DNA from: Bidens hawaiensis
Lineage: Eukaryota; Streptophyta; Magnoliopsida; Asterales; Asteraceae
DNA length: 64,000 nucleotides
Direction: 5' to 3'
Assembly (NCBI GenBank): GCA_021521415.1
Contig: JAIQDT010000001.1
Coordinates: forward strand, 1,674,001-1,738,000
The notes under the pieces were generated by a model. It saw only the letters and a list, made by a program, of their open reading frames with translations, ran no database searches and was not told where the DNA came from. The translations under genes and the position numbers were made by a program. Of this stretch, positions 22,786-33,826 are shown piece after piece (within the stretch, counting starts at the first letter, position 1; each line of letters opens with the position of its first letter).

Positions 22786-23329
22786 TGACGGCAAAAATAC
22801 CCCAACAAAGTTTAGTTATCGCTCGCAATGCGCAACTGTTTTTTTATACTGACCACACCATTAGCCCGGCGCAACGTGACAAGAGTATTACCTAGTTTTA
22901 TTTAATATGCAAAACACATATTCCAAACTAACTTGATCTTTTATTTACTTTTGAAATCATCCACCAAAATCGATCCAACTCATGAGGGCAGCCAAGAAAC
23001 ATCGTCCACACCTAATACCAAACCGTCTACGGTGTTATTATACTCTTCGTTTTATTGTTTCTGCATAAATATTTGTAGACATACCCTAATGATCCCAACA
23101 AAATGGTAATAATGATAATATAACATGAATATGATGATAGTTAGTCGTTTTTGATGATTTCATACAAGTTTGTGTAAAAACTCGCTTATAATTCAAGTAG
23201 TCCCAACAGTTAATAAAATCAGATTCAAAACCTGAGTTTCATGGAACTATAACTTATCGATAACTAAACTATTTATTGTGGTATTTTTGCCCATGAAAAA
23301 GCCCAAAAATTTATATTCTTCACGGGTTC

Positions 23330-23330
<1 letters not shown>
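22786..23330. other. Spacer, nothing recognised
   Basis: AT-rich DNA without a credible reading frame or terminal repeat. Confidence 0.4.

Positions 23331-23369
<39 letters not shown>
23331..23369. repeat. (ATT)n microsatellite
   Basis: About thirteen uninterrupted ATT units. It creates a leucine-run reading frame that is an artefact. Confidence 0.95.
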
Positions 23370-23432
23370 TATAAAAGGAAAAGAAAAAAAATACAATTAT
23401 TGTATTTCTTTTGTTCATGGAAATAGACAGTC

Positions 23433-24127
23433 TAGAGGTGCACAAATCGGGTTTTTTCCAATACCCGGGTTCGGGTATGGACCGGTTTCGGGTATGATCG
23501 GGTATTGAAAAAATCGGGTATTGAGAGAAATTGGGTAGGGTTCGGGTAGGGTATTGAGGTGAAAACTCAACCCTATGTACCCGGGTAGGGTATGATCGGG
23601 TTCGGGTATAATCGGGTATTGGAATCGAGTATGTGTCCGGGTACGACCGAATATTAATACACGGTTTTGAATTTGTAACTTTTTTATTCATTTTTAAATT
23701 TGTTTAAAATTTATATTTGCTTTGTAATGTATAAAAACAATTAAACTATATTACAAAAACCAGATATTCACTTAAATACAAATTATTTACTTAATAATAT
23801 GCATTTTAAAAAAACTTAAACATAAAAGTTGTGAAGTAAACATAAAAATATACTATAAAAACTCATGTATTATTTCGGGTATTAAAAATTGGTATCGGGT
23901 ATAGGGTATAACCGGGTATGGGTATAGGGTATGGCCGGTTCCGGGTATTTAAGAGTATAAATCGGGTACGGTTCCGGGTACGGGTATTGAGCTCAAAAAA
24001 CATACCCTATCCATACCCTACGGGTAGGGTCGGTTCCGGTTTCAGGTATAGAATACCCGGGTATAAAAAACTGGTTCCGGGTATTTTTTCTGATCCGGTT
24101 CCGGGTACGGGTTTTTTGCGCACCTAT
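23433..24127. mobile_element. hAT-like non-autonomous DNA transposon rich in CGGGTA words
   Basis: The ends TAGAGGTGCACAAA and TTTGCGCACCTATA are imperfect inverted repeats of the TAGGGGTGNGCAAA type seen in plant hAT elements. Both ends carry dozens of CGGGT/ACCCG words in opposite arrangement, typical subterminal repeats, around an AT-rich core. Flanking 8-mers AGACAGTC and AGGCAATT agree at five of eight positions, perhaps a decayed 8-bp target duplication. There is no transposase, so it would depend on an autonomous relative. Confidence 0.7.
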
Positions 24128-24179
24128 AGGCAATTCACAAGAAAGACCAAAAGTGGTGTTTTGGGTTTGGGCCTGCGTG

Positions 24180-24660
24180 GTCTTGTGTGGGCTTCTACCT
24201 TCACGTGAAGAACAAGAAACAAGAAAGTTATAAAAGGTTGTTTTGTTATGCTCAATATTCAGCCGACAAAAACAAACATACGAAGAAGAGTTGGGTTTTT
24301 TTTAGTTCCTTTCTGTCGACACAGCAAAGTTTCGGAGAGAAGTTTTTTTAGTTGCTCTATTCTTTTGATATTTAGTGAAGAGAAAAGAGATGTTTTAGAG
24401 ACCAGGTATTTTCTTGTTGGTGATACCTCTTCCTCGTTTACTCTTTTGTATTTGGTTCCATATACTTGAAGATAGTTTGCACCAAGTATATGATTATTTG
24501 TGTACGCCTCTAATTACACCTAGAGAAGACTTTGTATTGCTATTATTGATGATAGTGGATTTGAAGTGACTCTAGTAGTCCCGTGGTTTTTACTCTCGCC
24601 TTGAGAGGTTTTCCACGTCAAAATTATTTTGTTATATTTACTTTTAAATACCCTATTTGT
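24180..24660 (+). mobile_element. Copia-like LTR remnant with promoter
   Basis: A TATA box (TTATAAAAGG, 24228-24237) is followed ~350 bases later by CCCGTGGTTTTT and GAGGTTTTCCACGTCAAA (24580-24622), the signature of the R/U5 region of many plant Ty1/copia LTRs. No primer binding site follows, so it looks like a solo or broken LTR. Its borders are uncertain. The 73-codon frame at 24248 lies in the leader and is not believed. Confidence 0.5.
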
Positions 24661-25899
24661 TTGCATCCTCATTAGTTCATTTAGGTAGGGAAAAGCTTAG
24701 TCAAACGAAGATTAATTTTCACATTTTTGTATAGCTTTCGTGGCTAGGTGGTTGTTTTTCTCAACACTATTTTGGCAGATTCTTGAGTCTAAATTGTAGT
24801 TCTATGAGTTTAGTTTTTAGAAAACTAAGTTTCATACTTTTTGGTTAAGTATTAGTTGGTCAAACGGATTTTATACAAACGTATGTCAAATCTGATATCG
24901 AGACAGATTCATTGAGCTGTTTTCCCGAGGTCATAACTCATTCACTATACGTCCAAAACACTTGGTTCATCTTCTGGAATGTTATATTATGAATCTACAA
25001 AATATTCCAACTGGTCTTGCGTAATTCCTCTAAATGTATGATTTTTAATGAATTTTGACAAATTGTTGTTGAAAAGTGGTTGCTACTACATGACAGTAAT
25101 TTATGTTTTTTAATAAATATTTTCTCATCCAGATATAGTTCGGTTTGTGTTATATATAAAAGGATCAATATTTTCTCAATTAAAAAATAATAATAATAAA
25201 TAAATAAATATTCTATACATAAGAAAAAAAGTAGTTTAATAAACTTGAAACACGTGTGATAACTCCATAAAAATTTTATAACAGAACTCGGTTTGGTCAT
25301 TTAATAAACTCCGGAAACTGACCCTAATTGTGTGACCAGAATCTAAACTTTCAGATTTAATGAATAATTGAGTTTCATTAACTTGATTAACTGTACAACC
25401 TAAGTTTATTGTTTTCTGTTAAACCCCCATTACTTATCAATCAACCACGCAATCCTTATCAGTCAATCAACCTAGTCCTTATACGCAATTTATATCTTGT
25501 AGTCTTCACGTTTCAGGTTTTTAAGCAAGTTAGACAATTGATAAACTTATTTAGATAAATCATTGTTATTATATGTAAACCAAAAGACTTAATAAATAGC
25601 TATGCTGAATGTCAGAACTTAACCCAAAAGATTGACACAACTTAATGAAAATCTATTTGATTATCAGTTTTAGGATTATGATACACAAAATCAATACTAT
25701 GGTTAATGATACACGGCCCAATGACAAAAAGAACTCAATCCTAATTCTTGATGACCTCAAATCATTTAACTGACAAAAGATTGAGCAATCAAATACTAGA
25801 AAACTTTTTAAGCACACAAACAAATGTAAAGAGTTGATCAACCGAATAATTAACGAACTCCAAATCCAAAGTGAAAGTTTAGAATATCAAAAATCCAAT
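24661..25899. other. AT-rich spacer, probably decayed transposon DNA
   Basis: No gene or RNA recognised. The right part may include the inner portion of the copia LTR that follows; its border was not found. Confidence 0.35.
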
Positions 25900-26463
25900 G
25901 TACAACTCAACCCTACATCGGAGATGGTTATGAAGTCTTTAGCCTTGCATCTTGATCTTGAATCTCTTGATTATGATGCTGGAAAATGATTGCATGAGTG
26001 ATTGTAGTGATTAGGAGATGTTATTATGATGAAAGATGGCCTCCAAAACACCCCTATTTGGTAAAGAATGAAAAATATTCGATCTTAGGGTTTTTGCCTC
26101 TTAAATATGGAAGAAAAACATAAAAATCGGATTCCCCGTCAGGCCTGGCCGGCCAGGGCGCCAGGCCACCGTGGCCTAAGGCCTTACGACACTTATTTGG
26201 CCGGAGGCTATGGCCAAGATCCCGTAGCCTACAGATGCTTCTGCTCCAACACGTCGATTTGCGTTTTCTTCAACTCTAGATCGTTCGGTTAAGCTCCCGA
26301 TCACTTCTTTTCGTATAATCTTGATTTCTTCATCCTTAAACACTCCAAATTAGCTCTGTTAAGCTCCGCACACATGTAAACATAAAAACACTCAAAGTAC
26401 TTGAGTTCGATGCATTTAAACAATTAAAACATACGAGATTACACAACATAAACACGTGGTTTT
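25900..26463 (-). mobile_element. Copia 3' LTR (left border uncertain)
   Basis: It follows the copia RNase H relic on the minus strand and begins near 26463 with TGATGTGTGGGTAAAAC. A TATTTAAG TATA-like box lies near 26098-26107. It contains a strikingly GC-rich stretch at 26135-26220. The far end could lie hundreds of bases further left. Confidence 0.5.
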
Positions 26464-26919
26464 ACCCACACATCATCAGTCGAAGCCAGAGGTGACCAGA
26501 TGCTGAGACTAGACCGAAAGTCTTCAAAAAGATCCCGAGGTAACCCTTTCATGAAGATGTCTACAATTTGTTATCTAGTAGACATATGAAGAAATCGGAC
26601 ACGCCCCCGTTGAACTTGTTCACGGACAAGGTGAATATCATGTTCAATATGTTTGGTTCGTTGATGTTGAGCAAGGTTAATAAAAAGATAAATGGCACTA
26701 ATATTTTAGCAATAAACAAGAGTAGCGCGTGAAAGGGGGCGGCGAAGTTCAAGAAGAAAATTACGTAACCAACATATTTCTACAACCACATTTTCCACCC
26801 CGTGATACTCGGCTTCTGCACTAGAGTGTGAAATAGTGGGCTGGCGTTCGGAGGACCATGAAAGAAGATTGTTACCCAAATAAACACAATAGCCCGATGT
26901 AGAACGTCGAGTGTCCGGG
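26464..26919 (-). pseudogene. Ty1/copia RNase H fragment
   Basis: Read with two in-frame stops and diverged codons, the minus strand gives hallmark copia RNase H strings: TRRSTSGYCVYLG at the right edge, then SSAEAEYHG, the CWLR-like ICWLRNFLLELR, QHQRTKHIEHDIH and DIFMKGLPRDLFEDF. RNase H degrades the RNA template during reverse transcription. All of pol upstream is missing because a Ty3 LTR begins at 26920, and the copy is inactive. Confidence 0.85.
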
Positions 26920-29900
26920 TGTCACACCCCAAAAAGCTTATTTTAACAACGGAAGATTTAATCAACTAATTTGGGCGGTGATAGACGCCGTTTAGCCATC
27001 AGTATTTAAGCACAACATATTCACATACAAGTTGGACTTTTATTCATTATAAAATGTCATAAATCACACGTGTCAGAGCACACGATTATTTAAAATACAA
27101 GTCCAACATTTAGGTATTACACCTATTTTACAACATCATCTCCATGAAGCACCTACTTATCCTTTACCTGAAAATAAAACATTTAAAATACGTCAACACA
27201 ATGGTTGGTGAGTTCTCAATTTTTATAATTTATATTTCGAAACAAAGACTTTATTTGTTTAAATATTTCCATAAATACCACTTCGTCCATAAATCCTGAA
27301 GTAAACTTTTATTAAACCAACGAAATTTGCATTTACGATTAACAAAAGTGACAATAATATAAAGGCAACACTTTCCTTTGTTAAAATATTGATTCGTCCT
27401 TATCGGCACAAAGCCAAAAGTTGCATCAAAACTAGTTTTCGTCCCACGAAAATCTATTAGACCCCTTTCTCTTAACGAAAGTGTCGCTTTAAAAGAATTT
27501 TGAAACATAATTATTCTTTGTCTAAACAAAGCCAATAATTACATAAAGTCTCACTTTGTTTATTTCAAAACTACTTTGCCCATACTGGACCAAAGTTAAT
27601 GTATTAACTCGCCTGTACCGGACCAAAGTCAAGGCAATACCTTGCCTGTGCTAGACCAAGGTCTACTTTCGTTTTATACACGAAGTTAATTAAATTCTCA
27701 GTCCTCGTTTACTACAACAGACCAAATGGACCCCTTTCGTTTTGCTGACGAAAGTGTCAAAAATGCAACATTTTATTCTTTAGTCAAATTGCGATAATTA
27801 TAGACTAGTTAGGGAATATAACAAATGTAAAACCACTAAACCTATAATCATAGTGTACAATAATTCAATATATTTATCATTTTACCCATGAACGTGACTG
27901 TTGATGATAGGACTTCCTCGATAGATCTACCAATACTTCTATGCATGTACAGCAGTTAATGGTTATAAAGACTGCGTATCTTCGCGCCAGCCCGACCATG
28001 TTAGGTAACGTCGGTCAAATTTAAAGTCATTACAATACCATAATTGCCAATTAAAATATGTTTTGACCCAAACGTGTTTTCCCCAAAACATTTATAAATC
28101 ATTCAAAAACATTGAAAATGGTGTGGATTTATGAAAAACTCACCTTTGTCTCGGCACAATTAACACATGCGACATGACACACAACCGGTTGATGCAAGAT
28201 CTTAATAACAGTCATCCAATGATAACTGGATTCCTATGTTTAATACAAAATTTATTAACACATAAACACATATACAAGTACGAATATATCCAAACTTAAC
28301 TAGTTTATCCAAACGTGTCTTATTTATCATAATTGTAATGATTAAATTACGAACTTTTATTGTTTTAGAAAATTGTAACCGATTCGAATGTTTCAAAATG
28401 TCGTATAATTATAAAGAATTTAGTTTCAAACAATCGTTGTAAATCAATTTTCTCGAAAATAAACATGGATGTTATTTAATAAAAAGTATATATTTATTGT
28501 AAAATATATTAACCTTTTATTAACCGATTATTTTAATAAAATATTTATGTCCAAATATAGTTTATATATTTTTATATCATAAATTTAGACGAAATCGTCC
28601 AAGTCTCGATTGTACCGTTTTTATCACTCGATATAAACTAATGGTTTGATAAATAATTATTGACAGCATTTTCATTGTCCAAGTAATTTTTGATAACATT
28701 CCCGATAACAATATTTATACTAATATCTTGTTATCTAACCTTTTCAACACTTAAAAATATAAAAGATATACCTCCTCGCGCATGGTTCGAGTCTAGAAAT
28801 CTGCTCAAAAACCACACGCAATGCGATCAGGATATACCAATGCGTTCGTTTTTGCTTCACGAACGTTTCTCCAGCCTCGAATCGTTCGTACGGCACCTCA
28901 AAACCTACATGCAACTCATTTTAAGAAACTATTTTCGTTCTAAATTCTGACCAGTAACTTAGAAATCTTATAACTCACCATCCATACATCTGATCACCTA
29001 TTTATTTAGTGAAATCATTGATCTATATGTTACAAAGGTTCACCAAAAATTTCAGCCTAATCCGACGGCTGAATCATCGGGAATCTGCATTTCTTTAGAG
29101 CTGCGTTTTAAAAATCCACCCAACGAGATGAACACGAAAACGGGTTTAGAAACCTAACTTAAACAACTCCAATCCTCATCTCCACCGTTTAAAATGATTA
29201 TCTAGGGGTTATGAACTCTCTGTATAAACATCAAGATGATCGGACCGTCAGCTCTTTCGTTATAGACCGATCTTTGCGGACATGCAAGACTAATACAATT
29301 TGTCATGAGTTTAAAACATGTTTTTAATGAACTTAAGCTCAGATTTAGAACAAACGGAGCTTACCATCGCGTTCGGGTAGAAGTCGGGCTTCGGCCGCCA
29401 CCGGATCACCGCGCGGACCACCACCGGCCACCGTGCACCACCGCCGGACCGCCGTTGGGCACCTTGCCGGAATCCTCTAACCTTTCTCTACCATTCACTC
29501 TCTAGAATGCAGAAAATATTATGTTGAATGAATGTAAAGTGGGGGTAGGCCCACTTATATAGTGCGGTTTTAAACACGTTTTGCGATCGCGTTTCGGTCT
29601 CTCGCTTCAACGAACCCGCTTCTTCAAGTGACGTTGTATTTTTCAAATATACTTTGTCAAAATATTTATTTCAATCTTGATTTAAAATTGTCTCGCTACC
29701 TTATGACTTCCGCAAATAAATTATTGACGATCATTAACTGGTGTCAGTTCCGTGTGACTTCAACCTTAATAAAACTAGTGTAGTTGTTTTTTCCAAAAAC
29801 AACTCATCCAAACTTATTGTGTCTATTTGATTTATTTTATCTAAATGATAAACCTGAAATTCGGCGATGGTATTAACTTTTAAAAGCTCAACGGTACATG

Positions 29901-30291
29901 TGCTTTATCGAGCGTGTTTTAAAATAATAATTTGTATTTTCCCGTTTAGTTATAACTCAGAATATAGTCATGTTTTCGCCAGCGTTCTAGGTTTTCAATC
30001 CTTTACAATATTTAAATGGATTCAACGATGGAAACTTTCTCGAATTCCGGGTTGAATATTCACACGTTCAACCGAAAACGTCTGTTTCTTCTTAACTTAT
30101 AACCAAAATTTCTTTATTCCGTCTGACTTCTCACGCGTTTTAAAAAATATATATATATATTTTCCTCATTCTTGGCATAAAAAAATATATTTAACTTAAG
30201 GGCCTTAATTCTCACTTAACCCAGCCTAAACATCTCTTAATCTCGTTTATGGAATATAATATTACTTTTTTTTGCCGGGTGTCACATTCTC
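26920..30291 (-). mobile_element. Long Ty3/gypsy 3' LTR (~3.4 kb)
   Basis: Plus-strand ends are TGTCACACCCC (26920) and GGGTGTCACA (30291). On the minus strand it is TGTGACACCCGGC...GGGGTGTGACA, preceded by a polypurine tract (AAGGTGGGGAGAA, 30292-30304), so this is the 3' LTR of a minus-strand element. A TATA box (CTATATAAG, 29554-29562) precedes a GC-rich leader at 29390-29470. It was inserted into the copia RNase H relic at 26919. There is no gag-pol beside it, only a short internal tail. Its length could include other insertions. Confidence 0.65.
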
Positions 30292-30694
30292 CCCACCTTA
30301 TTTGAATCTCATCCACGTGATTTGACTGAGCATAGAGTGTGTAACATTCTAATGCTTTGATTTTACTTGCTAGCTAGCCGGTATCTTACCTTTATACAAA
30401 TTTTCAGGTTCTTTATCGTCTTTACGTACATGTTTCTAATATATTTAACTTAAGGGCCTTAATTCTCACTTAACCCAGCCTAAACATCTCTTAATCTCGT
30501 TTATGGAATATAATATTACTTTTTTTTGCCAGGTGTCACATTCTCCCCACCTTATTTGAATCTCATCCACGTGATTTGACTGAGCATAGAGTGTGTAACA
30601 TTCTAATGCTTTGATTTTACTTGCTAGCTAGCCGGTATCTTACCTTTATACAAATTTTCAGGTTCTTTATCGTCTTTAGGTACATGTTTCTAAT
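30185..30694. repeat. Tandem duplication, two copies of 254 bp
   Basis: Copy one (30185-30438/40) and copy two (30439-30694) differ at only about two positions seen by eye (CCGGG/CCAGG near 30283/30537 and ACG/AGG near 30425/30679). The duplicated unit spans the LTR edge and polypurine tract, so that junction exists twice. Confidence 0.93.
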
Positions 30695-31330
30695 CTAAAT
30701 AAAAGTATTTAGTTAGTATTAACAACAATATCTCTCCTTTATTGCAAGGTAATCTTCCTTAAGACGATAACATTAGCTACTTATCATGATATGATCTTTT
30801 CTATGCATTCAAAAGATGTTTTAAAATTTTAATATTTTAATAACTCAAAATGTCCAATTCATTATAACAAATATTAATACAATGATGGTTATCTTTTGTT
30901 TATAATCAAAATGTATTAAGATTTTTTTTTCTCAAAAATCATGTCTTTCAAATGTTGTGTAACCCATACGATGGGGAGAATCATGTGGACCATCCAACGA
31001 TCTAAATAACTATGGTCCGGAACATAATTATCAAAGTCCTCGCATGAAAATCATAATGCGTACGATTGTGTGTCATAATATAGAATCATAAGTAGTTGGG
31101 ATAACGACACAAATGTAAAGCTGATAAGGACATGGTGGATATGCCGCTGGTACATCCTATATATAACTGTCCTTATCATATTTTCATTTGGAGTGCTGTT
31201 TAGACTATTCAAAGTTATGTGTTGTGATTAATTTTAAAATTTTATTAAAAAAATTCCTTTACTCAAAATTTAATGGTTTTTTTATAATATCTTTTAACTC
31301 GGGACGAAATTCCCTAAAGTAGGGGAGACT
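30695..31330 (+). mobile_element. Internal 3' tail of a plus-strand Ty3 element
   Basis: The phrase GGACATGGTGGATATGCCG with its flanks (31120-31180) is the reverse complement of 61540-61595, beside another Ty3 LTR. The segment ends in CGGGACGAAATTCC and a polypurine tract (AAGTAGGGGAGA, 31318-31329), the standard run-up to a 3' LTR. The left part near 30700 may belong to the opposite element. No gag or pol remains. Confidence 0.6.
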
Positions 31331-31650
31331 TTAACAACTCGAATTTTCAAACTTATAACTTATATCTGTTACCCGACACGTTTTATATTCGGGAAATTTT
31401 ACTGATAAAAGTACCGCACTTATTGAGTACATTAATTATTAAAATATTATTATTTAATTATTTTGTTTTATATATTTATAACTTTGAAATTTATACACTC
31501 TATACCCTAATCAATACTATAACCCATTTATGTATCCATCTTGAAACAACAGGGACCTATTTGCAAAACTGATATAATTATGTTATAATACCCATTTAAC
31601 CCAAACCCGGATCCAAGTCCAACTTGTATCCATGGTTAATCAAGACCCGA
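31331..31650 (+). mobile_element. Start of a Ty3 LTR, truncated
   Basis: TTTAACAACTCGAATTTTC follows the polypurine tract and matches the TGTAACAACTCGGGTTTTTC start of the solo LTR at 5305. It runs about 300 bases and is lost at the copia fragment beginning near 31650. Confidence 0.6.
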
Positions 31651-31651
31651 A

Positions 31652-33300
31652 TTGATTTTCTTGAGCCCTAAATCTTCGTTTATTATTGGAATTGATCTAT
31701 GCTTTTATTCTTTACATCTAAAAGAACATATCAACCAACACCATCTTCAAAGGGATATTTTACCTATAGTAAGATTGACTTGGGAATGCCTTCCTCGAAT
31801 GCTTCTCAGCCAAACATGCTTCACATACTTGGGCAGGATGCTTGATTAGAGGCACCCCTTTCAACATTTGTTTACTTGTCAGATCTCTTAATGAATCAAA
31901 GTTGACATGACCCTGCCTCCAATGCCACAGCCATGGTGAACTATCCAGTCTAGCATATAAACAACTTGGTGAACCAATCTTCAAACTGATCTTGTATAAT
32001 ATATTTGTAGATCTTGGCACTTTCATAGCAGTCTACCACTACATTCAAACACTCATAGGAACTCATCTGTCATCCTGATTTCACTACCCCCCCTCCCAGT
32101 TGATTGCCCAAGACTCAATATATTATTTTTTTAATGTGGCATGTAGAACACATTTGTAAGCAATCTTTGTTTATCATTCTTACCATCTAGTACTATAGTT
32201 CCTTTCCCTTCTATAGCTAAATCAGATCCATCACCAAACTTCACATTTTCACCAACATTCTTATTTAGTTGTGAAAACATAGAAAGATTACCAGTTATAT
32301 GATTTGAAGCCCCATTATCAAGATACCATACAGAATCCCCTACTTGACTCAAGCTTTGAAGGTACCACATGTTGCTCTATCAATTACTCTTTTCTTCTTA
32401 TCTTCTATCAAACTCAACTCTGCCATTAACAAGGTTGGCCCATCTCCATTCTGACTTTGAGTCTCTTGTGCTTTGGACAGATTTGATTCTCGATATTTTG
32501 GCTTCATACCAGGGCATTCACTTGCATAGTGTCCAAGATTTTCACACTTGAAACACTTAATTTTTTACTTATCTTTCTTTGGACTTTGATGCTTTGAGTG
32601 ATGTTCATTGTCCACATGTTTTCCTTTCATAGTAGACCTTGAATCTTTTCCCCATTTCTTGTTTCTTGACTCAGATTCCCTCTTTCATGATTCCCATTCA
32701 GAATAGGTAAGCAATAACTGGTCTTCTTTAGCCAATGTCTGTTTACCGTTCAAACTAGTTCTCTCCTCAAATGTTTTAAAACACCCAATTGCTTCTTGAA
32801 ACAACATAGTGTCAAGACTAACAAATTATTCAATGGAAGAATCAATCTGTATAAACTTCTAAGGAACAGAATTAAGGATCTTCTGAATGAGTACCTTCTC
32901 TTTATAAGGTTCTCCAATATCATTTGCCTTAGACTTAATTGCAGATATCTTACTTGCAAAATTATCTATACTGTCACTATCATCCATTCTAAGGTGTTCA
33001 AATTCATTGTTAAGACTTGCCAATGCTACTTTCTTGACCGATCTACACCAACGAATCTTGTAAGGATTGAAGCCCAAATCTTTCTTGTTATCGTGAGACT
33101 TGCTACTTGAAGAACCATATCTTCCGATAGGGCCTGGAAAAGATATGCAATGGCGGCACTATTCTTCTACATCTACAAAGATTGATGGATTCGGAGGCTC
33201 AACAACTTCCCGAAAGTCGTGAACATTGAATATTGCCTTCAATTTCATCACATAAATTGCATAGTTCGTCATTGTGAGAACAGGGCATTACAAGGAAATT
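31652..33300 (-). pseudogene. Ty1/copia gag, protease and pre-integrase fragment
   Basis: Order on the minus strand: gag start near 33280 (YVMKLKAIFNVHDFREVVEP), gag core (SLNNEFEHLRMDDSDSIDNF, 32990-33040), a CCHC knuckle near 32500-32560 (C-EN-GHYASEC), protease with DNGASNHITG near 32295-32325, then the pre-integrase box WHWRQGHVNFDSL and CEACLAEKHSRKAF near 31780-31920. Several frameshifts and stops break it, and integrase, RT and RNase H are absent. The primer binding site lies upstream at 33421-33432. The copia piece at 26464-26919 is probably a different element because the LTR-like ends do not match. Confidence 0.85.
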
Positions 33301-33420
33301 GACATGTAACTCTCTCTGTTTTAAGAAGTGAGGGTTCCCATCTTAGATTTTCGAACGTATTTATGAGTGAATCTATTATCCATTATGTAATCGATGAATT
33401 AATATAGTGATTATGAACTG

Positions 33421-33432
33421 CTATGATACCAA
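33421..33432 (-). promoter_or_regulatory. Copia primer binding site
   Basis: TTGGTATCATAG on the minus strand is one base off the common plant site TGGTATCAGAG complementary to initiator methionine tRNA. It lies between the copia gag relic and its 5' LTR region. Confidence 0.7.
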
Positions 33433-33826
33433 TTAAAAAAATTACCAAGAACATATTAGGGTTTGTGAACTAGACTCAAGAACGAAATCATGGGAATGTT
33501 TATTGACTAACAAGAATTTTACAGACACTAAATTGGGGTAAATACAATCGGCTTAAGCTTTTATAAGCCCTGATTAACAGTTATAACAAACAACTTTAGA
33601 AAAACCAAAACTGGCCTCTAAACTTTACAAGTTTGAAATTATAACTGAAAGCCCCTATACTTTCTAAAAGTTACGTGATTCAATATACTGATACGAATCC
33701 AAGGTAATATTCAAATGACTGAAAAACACATGATTCTAATTTAAGGTTATCGAACAGAAAGATTTGTTGGAAAAGCTTCAATGCTTGCAAAATCTTAAAT
33801 CGTCATAGAACAACTTCCTAAACAAT
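33433..33826 (-). mobile_element. Copia 5' LTR remnant
   Basis: This lies just outside the primer binding site, where the 5' LTR of the copia relic should be. Its ends are degraded and the outer side is abutted by the Tekay-like LTR at 33827. No coding signal. Confidence 0.45.

Noticed and set aside
23278..23508. Leucine-run ORF
   Set aside because: Produced by the (ATT)n microsatellite.
24248..24469. 73-codon ORF as a small gene
   Set aside because: Lies in the leader of a copia-like LTR just after its TATA box, without conserved features.
25900..33826. A single copia element interrupted by Ty3 LTRs
   Set aside because: Order and strand would fit, but the LTR-like ends at 26463 and near 33826 do not match, so two separate copia fragments are more likely.
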